Shown here: in pieces, positions 24,728 to 32,583 of the stretch
Layout: each line of letters opens with the position of its first letter
How positions within the stretch are numbered: position 1 is the first letter of the stretch
Translations under genes and position numbers: made by a program
Notes under the pieces: model-generated
The model's input: only the letters and a program-made list of their open reading frames with translations
Databases searched by the model: none
Told to the model about the DNA's origin: nothing
Assembly (NCBI GenBank): GCA_022820485.1
Contig: JAJEFJ010000071.1
Location: forward strand, 1 to 64,000
DNA: 64,000 nucleotides
Direction of reading: 5' to 3'
Source of the DNA: Candidatus Latescibacterota bacterium
GTDB lineage: Bacteria > Latescibacterota > UBA2968 > UBA8231

Positions 24728-25657
24728 ATGGGCCGTGCAGATCTCAAAGTTTTCGCCGGGCGGAGTAATCCCGCATTAGCTGAGGGCATTTACCAGTCGC
24801 TGGCCCTTGAGCCAGGGCGCATCGAGTTTATCGACTTTAGCAACGAAAATATAAAGGTGAAGATTTGCGAAAATGTGCGTGGCCGCGATGTGTTTTTTAT
24901 TCAAACTTCGTGCCCGCCCGTTAGCGACTACTTGATGGAGTTGCTCATAGCCCTCGACGCCCTAAAATACGCCTCGGCTGGCCGCATCACCGCGGTCTTG
25001 CCCTACTATCCGTATGCACTGGCCGACAGCAAGGACGAGCCAAGAATTTCCGTGACGGGTCGCTTAGTGGCCGACCTGATAGCCGAGGCCGGGGCAGACC
25101 GCATTCTCACCATGACTTTACACAGCCCGCAGACTATGGGCTTTAGCCGGATCCTAGTGGATCAACTAAGCGGCGTCCCGGCAATATGCTCCTACTACGC
25201 CGACGCGGACCTCAACCGAGATAATTTGGTCGCGGCCGCCCCAGACATCAGCCGCGCCAAGGTCACCGAAACCTACGCCCAGCGGTTGGGGTTGCCCCTC
25301 GTCGTCGTCGATCAGGCGGCCGGGGAAAACAGGGTTATTGGCGACGTAGCCGACCGAGATGTCGTATTTTTCGACGACGCGATTATTACTGGTGATTCCG
25401 TTCTCAAGGGGGCGGCCGCAGTCAAGGAGGGCGGGGCGCGCAAAGTCTATGCCGGTTGCGTCCACGGCACCCTAACCAAGGAGACGATAGCGCGTCTGGA
25501 TCAATCCAACTTCCAAGCCTTAGCCATTACGGATACGATCCCCTTGCCGGTAGATGTCCGCACCCCTATGGTGCAGGTGTGCTCGGTAGCCTCGCTCTTT
25601 GCCAGCGCCATCCGCGCCATCCACGAAGAAACGTCCATCAGCGCACTATTCAACTGA
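24728..25657 (+). CDS. Ribose-phosphate pyrophosphokinase homologue, copy 2
   Basis: A 309-aa PRPP synthase paralogue, clearly related to copy 1 (shared KVFAGRSNPALAEGIY-type start, ENIKVKICENVRGRDVFFIQT, DALKYASAGRITAVLPYYPYALADSKDEPRIS). The catalytic flexible loop and His (MTLHSPQ) are present, but the PRPP loop reads FDDAIITGDSVLKGA instead of DDxxDTGGT, so the key TGGT glycine is replaced by Asp. ATG with AAAGGA 7 bases upstream is preferred over TTG two codons earlier. Two diverged copies around apt suggest a hetero-oligomer or division of labour; this is inference. Confidence 0.83.
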   Translation: MGRADLKVFAGRSNPALAEGIYQSLALEPGRIEFIDFSNENIKVKICENVRGRDVFFIQTSCPPVSDYLMELLIALDALKYASAGRITAVLPYYPYALADSKDEPRISVTGRLVADLIAEAGADRILTMTLHSPQTMGFSRILVDQLSGVPAICSYYADADLNRDNLVAAAPDISRAKVTETYAQRLGLPLVVVDQAAGENRVIGDVADRDVVFFDDAIITGDSVLKGAAAVKEGGARKVYAGCVHGTLTKETIARLDQSNFQALAITDTIPLPVDVRTPMVQVCSVASLFASAIRAIHEETSISALFN

Positions 25658-25669
25658 GGCGGGTGCCCC

Positions 25670-26392
25670 TTGAAAATCGCAGTACTCGCCGATATTCACG
25701 CAAATCTCGAAGCGCTAGAGGCCGTATTAATCGCTGCGGCCAACGCCGGTGCCGAGCGCATTATCTGCTTGGGGGACATCGTGGGATACGGTCCCGATCC
25801 TTTGGGCTGTATCTATCGGCTCAAGGAGGTAGAGGCCCAGATCGTATTGGGCAACCACGACCAAGCGATGTTAGAGCCGGTGCGCATTCAGTCTTTTAAT
25901 CTGTTGGCTCGTCCTTCGCTCTACCAAGCTTGCGAGATGTTGGGGGAGGAAGAACGCGATTTTTTGTGGCAAGGGGCCTTTCGGCGCGTGGAGGGCAATG
26001 CGGCTTTGTCCCACGCCAATCCCCTTAAGCCCGAAGAATGGGAACCCCTCCTCATGTACGATCGCGTCGCTTGGTGTATGAGCCATCTCAAATGGCCTTT
26101 GGCTTTTGTCGGCCACACGCACGAGGCTCGCATTTACTGCAAGATGCGCGACAATCCCATGCCGCTGACTTCGGCTACGGCCGCCGTAGGGAATCACCAA
26201 TTCTTGGTCTCCGTCGGCAGCGTCGGCCAACCGCGCGATGGGGACTGGCGGTCGGCGTACACCCTGTGGGATACCGACGAACAATGGGTCGAACTCCAGC
26301 GCGTCGAATACCCGGTCAAGCTGACCCAGCAGAAAATCGACAACCTTGGCTACCCCAACTACCTAGCCGAGCGCCTCGCCAAAGGGGAGTAG
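25670..26392 (+). CDS. Metallophosphoesterase (calcineurin-like)
   Basis: A 240-aa dinuclear-metal phosphoesterase. All motifs are present in order: ADIHANLEAL (D, H), CLGDIVGYGPDP (GD), LGNHDQAML (GNHD) and VGHTH (GHxH). The size and YGPDP signature match the YfcE/ApaH-like group that includes diadenosine tetraphosphatase-like and phosphodiesterase members; the substrate is not clear. The start is TTG with a GAGGCGGG-type ribosome site. It is 12 bases after prs2. Confidence 0.88.
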   Translation: MKIAVLADIHANLEALEAVLIAAANAGAERIICLGDIVGYGPDPLGCIYRLKEVEAQIVLGNHDQAMLEPVRIQSFNLLARPSLYQACEMLGEEERDFLWQGAFRRVEGNAALSHANPLKPEEWEPLLMYDRVAWCMSHLKWPLAFVGHTHEARIYCKMRDNPMPLTSATAAVGNHQFLVSVGSVGQPRDGDWRSAYTLWDTDEQWVELQRVEYPVKLTQQKIDNLGYPNYLAERLAKGE

Positions 26393-26409
26393 GCAGGGGC
26401 TAGTAGCAC

Positions 26410-27315
26410 ATGCGGGGCCGCATCATCAGAGTTTCTGGGCTACAGTGCCTCGTCGAGGTCGAGCAAAGCCACTGGCAGTGCAAAATTAGGGGTCGTCTCA
26501 AGGCCGGGGACCGCAAGACTAGCTCGCCGGTCGTCGCCGGTGACTGGGTTGAGATCGTGCCGATAGCCGAACGGACGGGCATCATCGAAGCGGTGCATAC
26601 CCGCTCTTCCAAGTTTTCGCGTGGGGCCAGTGGAACGCGCCCGTTTGAGCAGATCCTCTTTGTCAATATGGAGCAATTGGTCGTCGTCGTGGCTGCCAGT
26701 CAACCAAAGCCCCGCCGCGGATTTATCGACCGAGCGATTGTCATGGCGATAAAGGGGAATCTCCAGCCCGTGGTCTGCATCAACAAGGTCGATTTAGTCT
26801 CCCGTGAAGCGGTAGATACGCTGACGGGACCCTACGAGGCGCTTGGTTATCCAATCTATCGCACCAGTGCCCTACGAGGCGATGGCATGGATGCGTTCAA
26901 AGCAGCCCTGATCAACTGCAGCACAGCCGTGGTCGGCCAATCTGGGGTTGGCAAATCGACCTTGCTCAACGGCGTTGAGCAAGGGTTGGGACTGAAGACA
27001 AAAGAAGTAATGAAGCGCCACGACCGGGGCCGGCACACGACCACAGTCGTGCATTTGTTTAAGCTACAACAAGGTGGCTATGTGGCCGATACACCAGGGG
27101 TTAAAGAGCTCCGCTTATGGGGGGTAAAATCCGCTGAACTAGCGGAGTATTATCCCGAATTAGACCCCCTGCGCGGCCAGTGCCAATTTGGCGATTGCAG
27201 CCACTTGCACGAACCTGGTTGTGCCGTTCGTGCAGCGGTGGCAGCCGGCCGCATCTCGTCGGTGCGCTACGAAGGGTATCGACGCATCTTTGAAAGTTTG
27301 AGTAGCAATGAGTGA
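26410..27315 (+). CDS. rsgA: Ribosome small-subunit-dependent GTPase RsgA
   Basis: Late-stage 30S assembly factor. It is circularly permuted: the G4 motif NKVD (around residue 117) precedes the P-loop GQSGVGKSTLLNG (about 176-188) and DTPGVKEL (G3). An N-terminal OB fold and a C-terminal zinc site (CQFGDCSHLHEPGC) complete the family plan. At 301 aa it is normal. Its 3' end overlaps hprK by 8 bases. Confidence 0.95.
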   Translation: MRGRIIRVSGLQCLVEVEQSHWQCKIRGRLKAGDRKTSSPVVAGDWVEIVPIAERTGIIEAVHTRSSKFSRGASGTRPFEQILFVNMEQLVVVVAASQPKPRRGFIDRAIVMAIKGNLQPVVCINKVDLVSREAVDTLTGPYEALGYPIYRTSALRGDGMDAFKAALINCSTAVVGQSGVGKSTLLNGVEQGLGLKTKEVMKRHDRGRHTTTVVHLFKLQQGGYVADTPGVKELRLWGVKSAELAEYYPELDPLRGQCQFGDCSHLHEPGCAVRAAVAAGRISSVRYEGYRRIFESLSSNE

Positions 27316-28249
27316 ACTGACGATCAAGGATTTGCTCGCCACCTACGGGCAGCAACTGCGGCTGAAGCTGGTCGCCGGTGCTGAGGGCCTACAGCGGACT
27401 ATCAACAACAGCGACATCCATCGCCCCGGCTTGGCCCTGACGGGTTTTGTCGAGCTGTTTACTTTGGATCAAGCACAGCTTTTGGGCAATACGGAAGCAG
27501 AATACTTGCGCAGCTTGTCCGCAGACGGACGGCGGCAGGCGCTCAAAATCATATATCAATTTGATATTCCATGCGTGGTTTGGACCGGTAGGGGACGTAT
27601 GTTCCCGGAGTTGCGACAGCTCGCCGATGAGTGTGCGGTACCCCTGCTGAAGTCTGGATTCAACACCGCCGAGTTTACCCATCTCATCCGTTTTTACCTC
27701 GACGAGGTGTTCGCGCCTCAAATATCTATGCACGGGACGCTAGTTGATGTCTCTGGGGTAGGGCTGTTCTTTCGCGGTCGCAGCGGCATTGGCAAAAGCG
27801 AAGTCGCCTTGGATTTAGTCGAGCGTGGACATCGGTTGGTGGCCGACGATGTGATCATCATCAATCGCAAGCCTCAAGGCATTTTGGTGGGCTGTAGTTC
27901 GGAAATGCTCCAAGACCACATCGAAATTCGCGGCATTGGTATCTTGGATATAAAAAAGATGTTTGGCGCGTGGCGGACTCGGCGGCAGAAGCGGGTGGAG
28001 GTCGTGGTCAATCTCGTCGATTGGGAAGAAAAATACGCCTACGAACGCCTTGGTCTTGAAGATAATAAGGTAATAATCCTCGGCGTCGAAGTCCCCGAGG
28101 TCTTCATACCGCTGTTCCCCGGCAAAAATATCACGGTACTCGCCGAGACCATAGCGATAGATTATCTCTTGCGCTTGGACGGGGAGTACGCGGCACGGAC
28201 ACTTAGCGATCGGCTCCAAGAGCGGATTAAGGCGAGCAAAAAACCATGA
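27308..28249 (+). CDS. hprK: HPr kinase/phosphorylase
   Basis: Bifunctional enzyme that phosphorylates or dephosphorylates HPr on Ser46. The C-terminal catalytic domain shows MHGTLVDVSG (141-150), the P-loop GRSGIGKSEVAL (157-168) and the signature IEIRGIGILDIKKMFG. An N-terminal DRTGG-like domain (residues 1-130) is present. Length of 313 aa is standard. In many Gram-negatives hprK is found with rapZ or PTS genes; neither is next to it here, so its HPr partner must be elsewhere. Confidence 0.95.
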   Translation: MSELTIKDLLATYGQQLRLKLVAGAEGLQRTINNSDIHRPGLALTGFVELFTLDQAQLLGNTEAEYLRSLSADGRRQALKIIYQFDIPCVVWTGRGRMFPELRQLADECAVPLLKSGFNTAEFTHLIRFYLDEVFAPQISMHGTLVDVSGVGLFFRGRSGIGKSEVALDLVERGHRLVADDVIIINRKPQGILVGCSSEMLQDHIEIRGIGILDIKKMFGAWRTRRQKRVEVVVNLVDWEEKYAYERLGLEDNKVIILGVEVPEVFIPLFPGKNITVLAETIAIDYLLRLDGEYAARTLSDRLQERIKASKKP

Positions 28250-29037
28250 TGACGCTCGGCGTGGCAGGCCATGATCGCGAGATCGACGCCCATCGGGATG
28301 CCTTGCAGGGTTGCCGCGATATCCAGCTCGTACACCAAGCCGATTGTGCCGCAGTCTTGGACCAAAAAATAGATGGGCTGGTGTTGTTGCACGTGGAAGA
28401 TAAATCGCATTGGATCGGCGTGGCCCTAGCGGCCGGTCTGCACGTTATGGCGACTCATCCAGTACAGGTGCCGATCCATTCTAAGGTATGCGTGCTGTCC
28501 TTGGGGAGGCATACGCACTTTTGCTCGGCTTTAGCCGCTCGACAGGGCATAGCGCATTATTCGCTGGAGCTTTCTTTTGATTCGGCTTTATTTGATCCTA
28601 TTGATCGCGAGATGATCTGCAGCCAAGCGGCCTTGGACACATGCGACCTGTTGCTGAGTGCGTGGGGGGCGGTAGATGTGCTGTGCAGTAGGATGCGCAA
28701 CTTCTTTCATCTTGGTCGGATGGAGGACGTGTCGGTCGCGTTGCTGCGGATGCGCAACGGCGTCGAAGGCTCGGTTGCACTTTTCGACTTTCCCGCGGTG
28801 GCTCCGGCGTTGCGCATCCGTGCTTACGCACAACCCGAAATGGTCGATACGTCTTGGCCTTGGGTATGGGAAGCGGACGATCTAGCGGCGTACTATCGCA
28901 ATTTTGTCGCCTTCATCCAAGGACGCGCCCAGCCGTTGTTGGGTTTAGAGCAGGTGGCCGAAAGCTATCGTCTTTTGGAATGGATGCGCATGTCGGCAAG
29001 ACGAGATACGATTTTGAATCGCAAGCAAATAAAATAG
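28246..29037 (+). CDS. Degenerate Gfo/Idh/MocA-like oxidoreductase
   Basis: A 263-aa protein that resembles a shortened Gfo/Idh/MocA oxidoreductase. The N-terminal half looks like a Rossmann domain (TLGVAGHDREIDAHRDAL; ALAAGLHVMATHP corresponds to the usual GKHVLCEKP region), but the GxGxxG loop and the catalytic EKP lysine are missing. The C-terminal tail (NFVAFIQGRAQPLLGLEQVAESYRLLEWMRMSARR) is the typical dimerisation end. Loss of catalytic residues suggests a regulatory or non-enzymatic role. It overlaps hprK by 4 bases, so the two are probably co-translated. Confidence 0.55.
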   Translation: MMTLGVAGHDREIDAHRDALQGCRDIQLVHQADCAAVLDQKIDGLVLLHVEDKSHWIGVALAAGLHVMATHPVQVPIHSKVCVLSLGRHTHFCSALAARQGIAHYSLELSFDSALFDPIDREMICSQAALDTCDLLLSAWGAVDVLCSRMRNFFHLGRMEDVSVALLRMRNGVEGSVALFDFPAVAPALRIRAYAQPEMVDTSWPWVWEADDLAAYYRNFVAFIQGRAQPLLGLEQVAESYRLLEWMRMSARRDTILNRKQIK

Positions 29038-29048
29038 ATAGAATGTCT

Positions 29049-29068
29049 TATAAAATTTAATATGTAAA
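29049..29068 (+). repeat. Copy 3 of the 20-base AT-rich motif
   Basis: Reads exactly TATAAAATTTAATATGTAAA, identical over 20 bases to copy 4 on the opposite strand at 32.5 kb. It lies in the convergent gap between the oxidoreductase-like gene and the recombinase. Confidence 0.6.
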
Positions 29069-29086
29069 CAAATAAACCTCAAATCC

Positions 29087-30061
29087 TCAACTACCAACCC
29101 TAATATAATCAGACGCATTATCGAGCAGCCTCTCGCGGTTTTCGTAATAGCGCATCGTCGTCTTTAGATCCTTGTGGCGCAAATGGGCTTGGACCTGCTG
29201 GGGCTTGGCTCCACCTTCAATCGCCAAAGTGCAGCAGGTGTGGCGGAACATGTGTGCGGTGACGTTTTGGGGGAGGCCAGCGCGTAGGGCGTACTTTTTG
29301 ACGATGTGATTCACCGATTGATCGGTCAGTGGCTGGCCGCGGGACTGGTTGCGCGACAGACTGATGAAAACCTTTCCAGTCGCCGACAAGCCCGCCATCT
29401 GTAGTTGTTGCTTGTATAATTCTAGATGGTGTAGGACGATATTTTGCAGTTTGATTTCCTGTTCCACGCCTGATTTAGTCTCGGGCAGGTGCAGGATGTA
29501 AAAGACGCCTTCCAAGGATATATCCTCCCAAGCGATGCCTGCCACTTCGGAGCGGCGCAGCCCGCCGAACGTGAGCAAGTGAAATATGGCCGCATCGCGC
29601 GTGCGCACCAAATCGTTTTTTTCCTCGGCGATGGCTTGCTGGATCTTGTTCAACACCTGATTGGAAAGCGCTTTGCCAGCCAGCGTTTCCTCTACTTTGT
29701 AGCCACGCACCAAAGTAGAGTCAGCGGGATTCTTCTCAATGTGGCCTAAGGCGACCAGCATCTTGAACAACGACTTCAGGCTGGACAACTTTCTGTTGAT
29801 GCTACTGCGCTTGTAGCCTTCGCTAGCGAGTTGGTTTCTAAAGGCGACCACGTGCTCAAAGGTGATTGACTGCAAGACGGCAAGCGAGACTTCATTTAGT
29901 TCTAGGCCGATGGATGCAAAGAAATGCTGGAGATCGGCGTAATACGCGCGCCGCGTGCGTTCGCTGAGTTGACCGCTGAGAAATTGTTCCAGAGGATCGT
30001 CTGCTACCAACGCTGGTGCTGGCGTTAGCCTGCGGACGACCGGAGTAAGTGTTTTGCTCAT
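29087..30061 (-). CDS. Tyrosine recombinase (XerC/XerD-like)
   Basis: Site-specific DNA recombinase of 324 aa with a SAM-like N-terminal domain (residues 22-115) and a catalytic domain. Active residues are visible: R169 in GLRRSE, K196 in TKSG, H270 and R273 in HMFRHT, H296, and nucleophile Y305 in TTMRYY. It may be the chromosomal dimer-resolution XerC/D protein or an integrase. No att-like direct repeats or phage genes are adjacent, which favours a housekeeping role. It lies downstream of mutL after a 150-bp AT-rich gap in which I see no gene. Confidence 0.87.
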   Translation of the reverse strand: MSKTLTPVVRRLTPAPALVADDPLEQFLSGQLSERTRRAYYADLQHFFASIGLELNEVSLAVLQSITFEHVVAFRNQLASEGYKRSSINRKLSSLKSLFKMLVALGHIEKNPADSTLVRGYKVEETLAGKALSNQVLNKIQQAIAEEKNDLVRTRDAAIFHLLTFGGLRRSEVAGIAWEDISLEGVFYILHLPETKSGVEQEIKLQNIVLHHLELYKQQLQMAGLSATGKVFISLSRNQSRGQPLTDQSVNHIVKKYALRAGLPQNVTAHMFRHTCCTLAIEGGAKPQQVQAHLRHKDLKTTMRYYENRERLLDNASDYIRVGS

Positions 30062-30211
30062 AAATGCTCGCCTAGGCTTAATTGGCGTCTAATGTCCCAA
30101 ATATAGCGAACATCACCGGATTTTGCCGCTGCGTTTCATTAGAGATTCACCTAGTTTTCATACTAATGATAATGTCTGTTATCGTTAATATAATGAATAA
30201 AATTAAAAAAA

Positions 30212-31999
30212 CTATAATTTTCGCAGTAAACGCTCCATATCGCTCAATTTCATCCGCGCCATAATCGGCTTATCCGTTGGGCTTATGTGCGGTGAGTCAA
30301 CTTTTAGCAACTCGCCGATCAAATGCGCCATTTTCTCGGCGTTCAGTTTTTGCCCCTTCTGGATGCTCGCTTTGCGCGCATAAGCCAAGACGAGTGCTTC
30401 GCGCCAAGATTGTCCCGAATGTTCACCGTCGCACACGTCGTTCAATAACTGATAAAAAACATCGCCTTCGCCGAAGCGGTCCAGTTCGGCGGGCACCGCT
30501 TCCACCAACACCGTCCGCTCGCCAAAATCCCGCACGACAAAGCCCAGCTTGGCAATATCATCCTGTATCTGTTTGAATATCTCGAAATCCGCCGCGCCCA
30601 TTTCTAGTTGTATAGGAAAGAGCAATTGCTGGCTCTCGCCGGCCACGCCCTCCATTTGCGCCATGACTCGATCATAGTTGACGCGTTCATGCGCAGCCTG
30701 TTGATCAATGAAGAGCAAGCCGTCGAATACCTCAACGAGGATATATTGGTTGTGGACCTGCCACATCGCGGCGTCTTCGGCCACGGCGACTTTGGCCGCG
30801 GCTGGAGCGACGAAGGTCATTGCGAGCTGATCGTCGGCAGCGTGGGCGGGCAGCTTCTGCAATGCCGGCGCTATCGGTTCGCCCACGTGCGCTAGGCTGC
30901 TAGCAGTGCCTCTGCTCTCGCTGAAGCGAGATGTGCTGTCCGGCCGCAGCATTGGGGCCGCAGCATAGACAAAGGCTTGCGTATCGGGCAAGCGCAAACT
31001 CTTTCGGACGCTGTTCTCAATAGCCGCAACGACCTGCCCTTCGTTGGCCAAGCGAATCTCCCGCTTGGTCGGATGGACATTGACGTCGATTTTCTTTGGA
31101 TCCATATCGATCCAAAGCATGAATATTGGATGATGTCCTTCGGGCAGTAGTCCCTCAAAACATCGCTGTACAGCACTGGCCATCAGTCGCGAGGAAATGG
31201 GCCGCCCTTGGACGATGAGGTACTGCTTACCCTTGCTTCGGCCGCAGTGTTCAGGACTAGCTAAGACTCCTTCGAGCTTGAGGCCCTCTTCCTCGTGCGC
31301 GAGATCCAACAGTTCAACGACTGGAGCAGTCCGGCCTCCGTATGGAGGCCGCATGCCCAACAATTCGGCTGCCCGCTCCCGACGAGATGCCGGGGTGTAG
31401 TTCAATACCTGACGATCTTGGTGCTCTAATTCAAAGCCAAGGGCCGGATAACCAGCCGCTAAATGAATGATGGTCTGGGCCACGTGGCGAGCTTCCGCAT
31501 CGACGGAGCGGAGAAACTTGCGGCGGGCGGGCGTATTAAAAAACAGGTTCTTTACCACGATGGTCGTGCCACGCGCTCGGCCCATACTGTGCATCTCTCG
31601 CTCCATGATGCCCCCTTCCACGACCAAGCGCGTCCCCACTTCATCTTCCTCCGCACGCGATTCGATGACCAAGTGAGATACCGCACCAATGCTGGCTAGG
31701 GCTTCGCCGCGAAACCCCAACGTCTGAATGCGAAACAGATCGGCCACTGAAGCCATCTTGCTCGTAGCATGACGGCGAGGGCACAACGCGATATCCTCCC
31801 TGTTCATGCCCGAACCATCGTCGGTCACGACGATCGACTGCTTGCCACCAGCCTTGATTTCCACGCGTATTTTAGTGGCCCCCGCATCGATCGAGTTTTC
31901 GACCAATTCCTTCACGACCGAAGCTGGCCGTTCCACCACCTCACCAGCGGCTATTTTTCCAATGAGACTTTCGTCGAGAACGCGAATAGTACTCGTCAT
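30212..31999 (-). CDS. mutL: DNA mismatch repair protein MutL
   Basis: GHKL ATPase that links MutS mismatch recognition to strand removal. N-terminal motifs are complete: ELVENSIDAGAT, VTDDGSGMN and GFRGEALASIG. The C-terminal dimerisation domain has DQQAAHERVNYD where endonuclease MutL has DQHA(x)2E(x)4E, and the later ACR and CPHGRP metal motifs read ARKAS and SPTDKP without Cys. This matches the form I know from Bacteroidetes-type MutL and suggests no or altered nicking activity. At 595 aa it is full length. It follows a small membrane-protein gene by 6 bases. Confidence 0.95.
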   Translation of the reverse strand: MTSTIRVLDESLIGKIAAGEVVERPASVVKELVENSIDAGATKIRVEIKAGGKQSIVVTDDGSGMNREDIALCPRRHATSKMASVADLFRIQTLGFRGEALASIGAVSHLVIESRAEEDEVGTRLVVEGGIMEREMHSMGRARGTTIVVKNLFFNTPARRKFLRSVDAEARHVAQTIIHLAAGYPALGFELEHQDRQVLNYTPASRRERAAELLGMRPPYGGRTAPVVELLDLAHEEEGLKLEGVLASPEHCGRSKGKQYLIVQGRPISSRLMASAVQRCFEGLLPEGHHPIFMLWIDMDPKKIDVNVHPTKREIRLANEGQVVAAIENSVRKSLRLPDTQAFVYAAAPMLRPDSTSRFSESRGTASSLAHVGEPIAPALQKLPAHAADDQLAMTFVAPAAAKVAVAEDAAMWQVHNQYILVEVFDGLLFIDQQAAHERVNYDRVMAQMEGVAGESQQLLFPIQLEMGAADFEIFKQIQDDIAKLGFVVRDFGERTVLVEAVPAELDRFGEGDVFYQLLNDVCDGEHSGQSWREALVLAYARKASIQKGQKLNAEKMAHLIGELLKVDSPHISPTDKPIMARMKLSDMERLLRKL

Positions 32000-32005
32000 A
32001 AATCC

Positions 32006-32530
32006 TCACAACTCGGCCGAGAGCCGCTCGGCCTGCTGCCGGAATTCGGCTTGGGTAATTTTGCCTTGTTTGAGCGCGGTTTCCAAGTCGCGCAAGCGGC
32101 GGCGAGGCCCCCCTCCCCCTTTGATATCTAGCCGTATTTGGGACCAGATGTGCCATACCCCCACGCCAAGCAATAAGGCGATGAAAACCACACCTCCCCA
32201 CCAGGAGGTATCTTGCTCTTGACGCACTGCGCCCCCTTTTTGTTGCCAATCTTCGGCCACAGTTGGGTCGGGGTCGGCTAGCTCGATCCGCTTGGCCACC
32301 GTCTCGCCGTTGGTGCCCTGAACGCGGACAGCTCTTATAAGCTGCCAAGTAAATCCCCGGGGTTGCACGATCAGATACTCAATGAGATCGGCCTCTCGGA
32401 TCTGATCGAACTGTTCCCTAGTAACCGGCACGGCCATAGGACTCAGCATGTTGAACAGCAACACGATCGCCAATAAGAAGGATGCCAGCGCAAGAGCGAA
32501 GTATGTAGGTTGTGTTGATTGTTCTTTCAT
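32006..32530 (-). CDS. Small membrane protein with FtsH_ext-like domain and SHOCT-like tail
   Basis: A 174-aa protein with two transmembrane helices (about residues 11-30 and 109-128) enclosing an 80-residue extracytoplasmic domain. The domain opens VTREQFDQIREADLIEYLIV and ends with a DPDPTVAEDWQQKG-type segment, a plan resembling the periplasmic domain of FtsH (FtsH_ext). There is no AAA or protease domain. The C-terminus RRLRDLETALKQGKITQAEF resembles short SHOCT-type oligomerisation tails. It could interact with FtsH or HflKC; this is inference. It lies between leuS and mutL. Confidence 0.6.
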   Translation of the reverse strand: MKEQSTQPTYFALALASFLLAIVLLFNMLSPMAVPVTREQFDQIREADLIEYLIVQPRGFTWQLIRAVRVQGTNGETVAKRIELADPDPTVAEDWQQKGGAVRQEQDTSWWGGVVFIALLLGVGVWHIWSQIRLDIKGGGGPRRRLRDLETALKQGKITQAEFRQQAERLSAEL

Positions 32531-32537
32531 TTTTTTA

Positions 32538-32557
32538 TTTACATATTAAATTTTATA
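32538..32557 (-). repeat. Copy 4 of the 20-base AT-rich motif
   Basis: On the minus strand this is exactly TATAAAATTTAATATGTAAA. It ends 7 bases before the start codon of the FtsH_ext-like gene and 27 bases after the leuS stop. Confidence 0.6.
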
Positions 32558-32583
32558 GGATATTTATAATTAATGATCATTCC

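Noticed and set aside
29087-30061. Integrase marking a prophage or island
   Set aside because: No phage, plasmid or att-like repeats nearby; flanking genes are housekeeping, so a Xer role is more likely.
30062-30211. Short hydrophobic frame across the gap between mutL and the recombinase
   Set aside because: AT-rich DNA gives Ile/Met-rich translation; it extends antisense into mutL and has no ribosome site.
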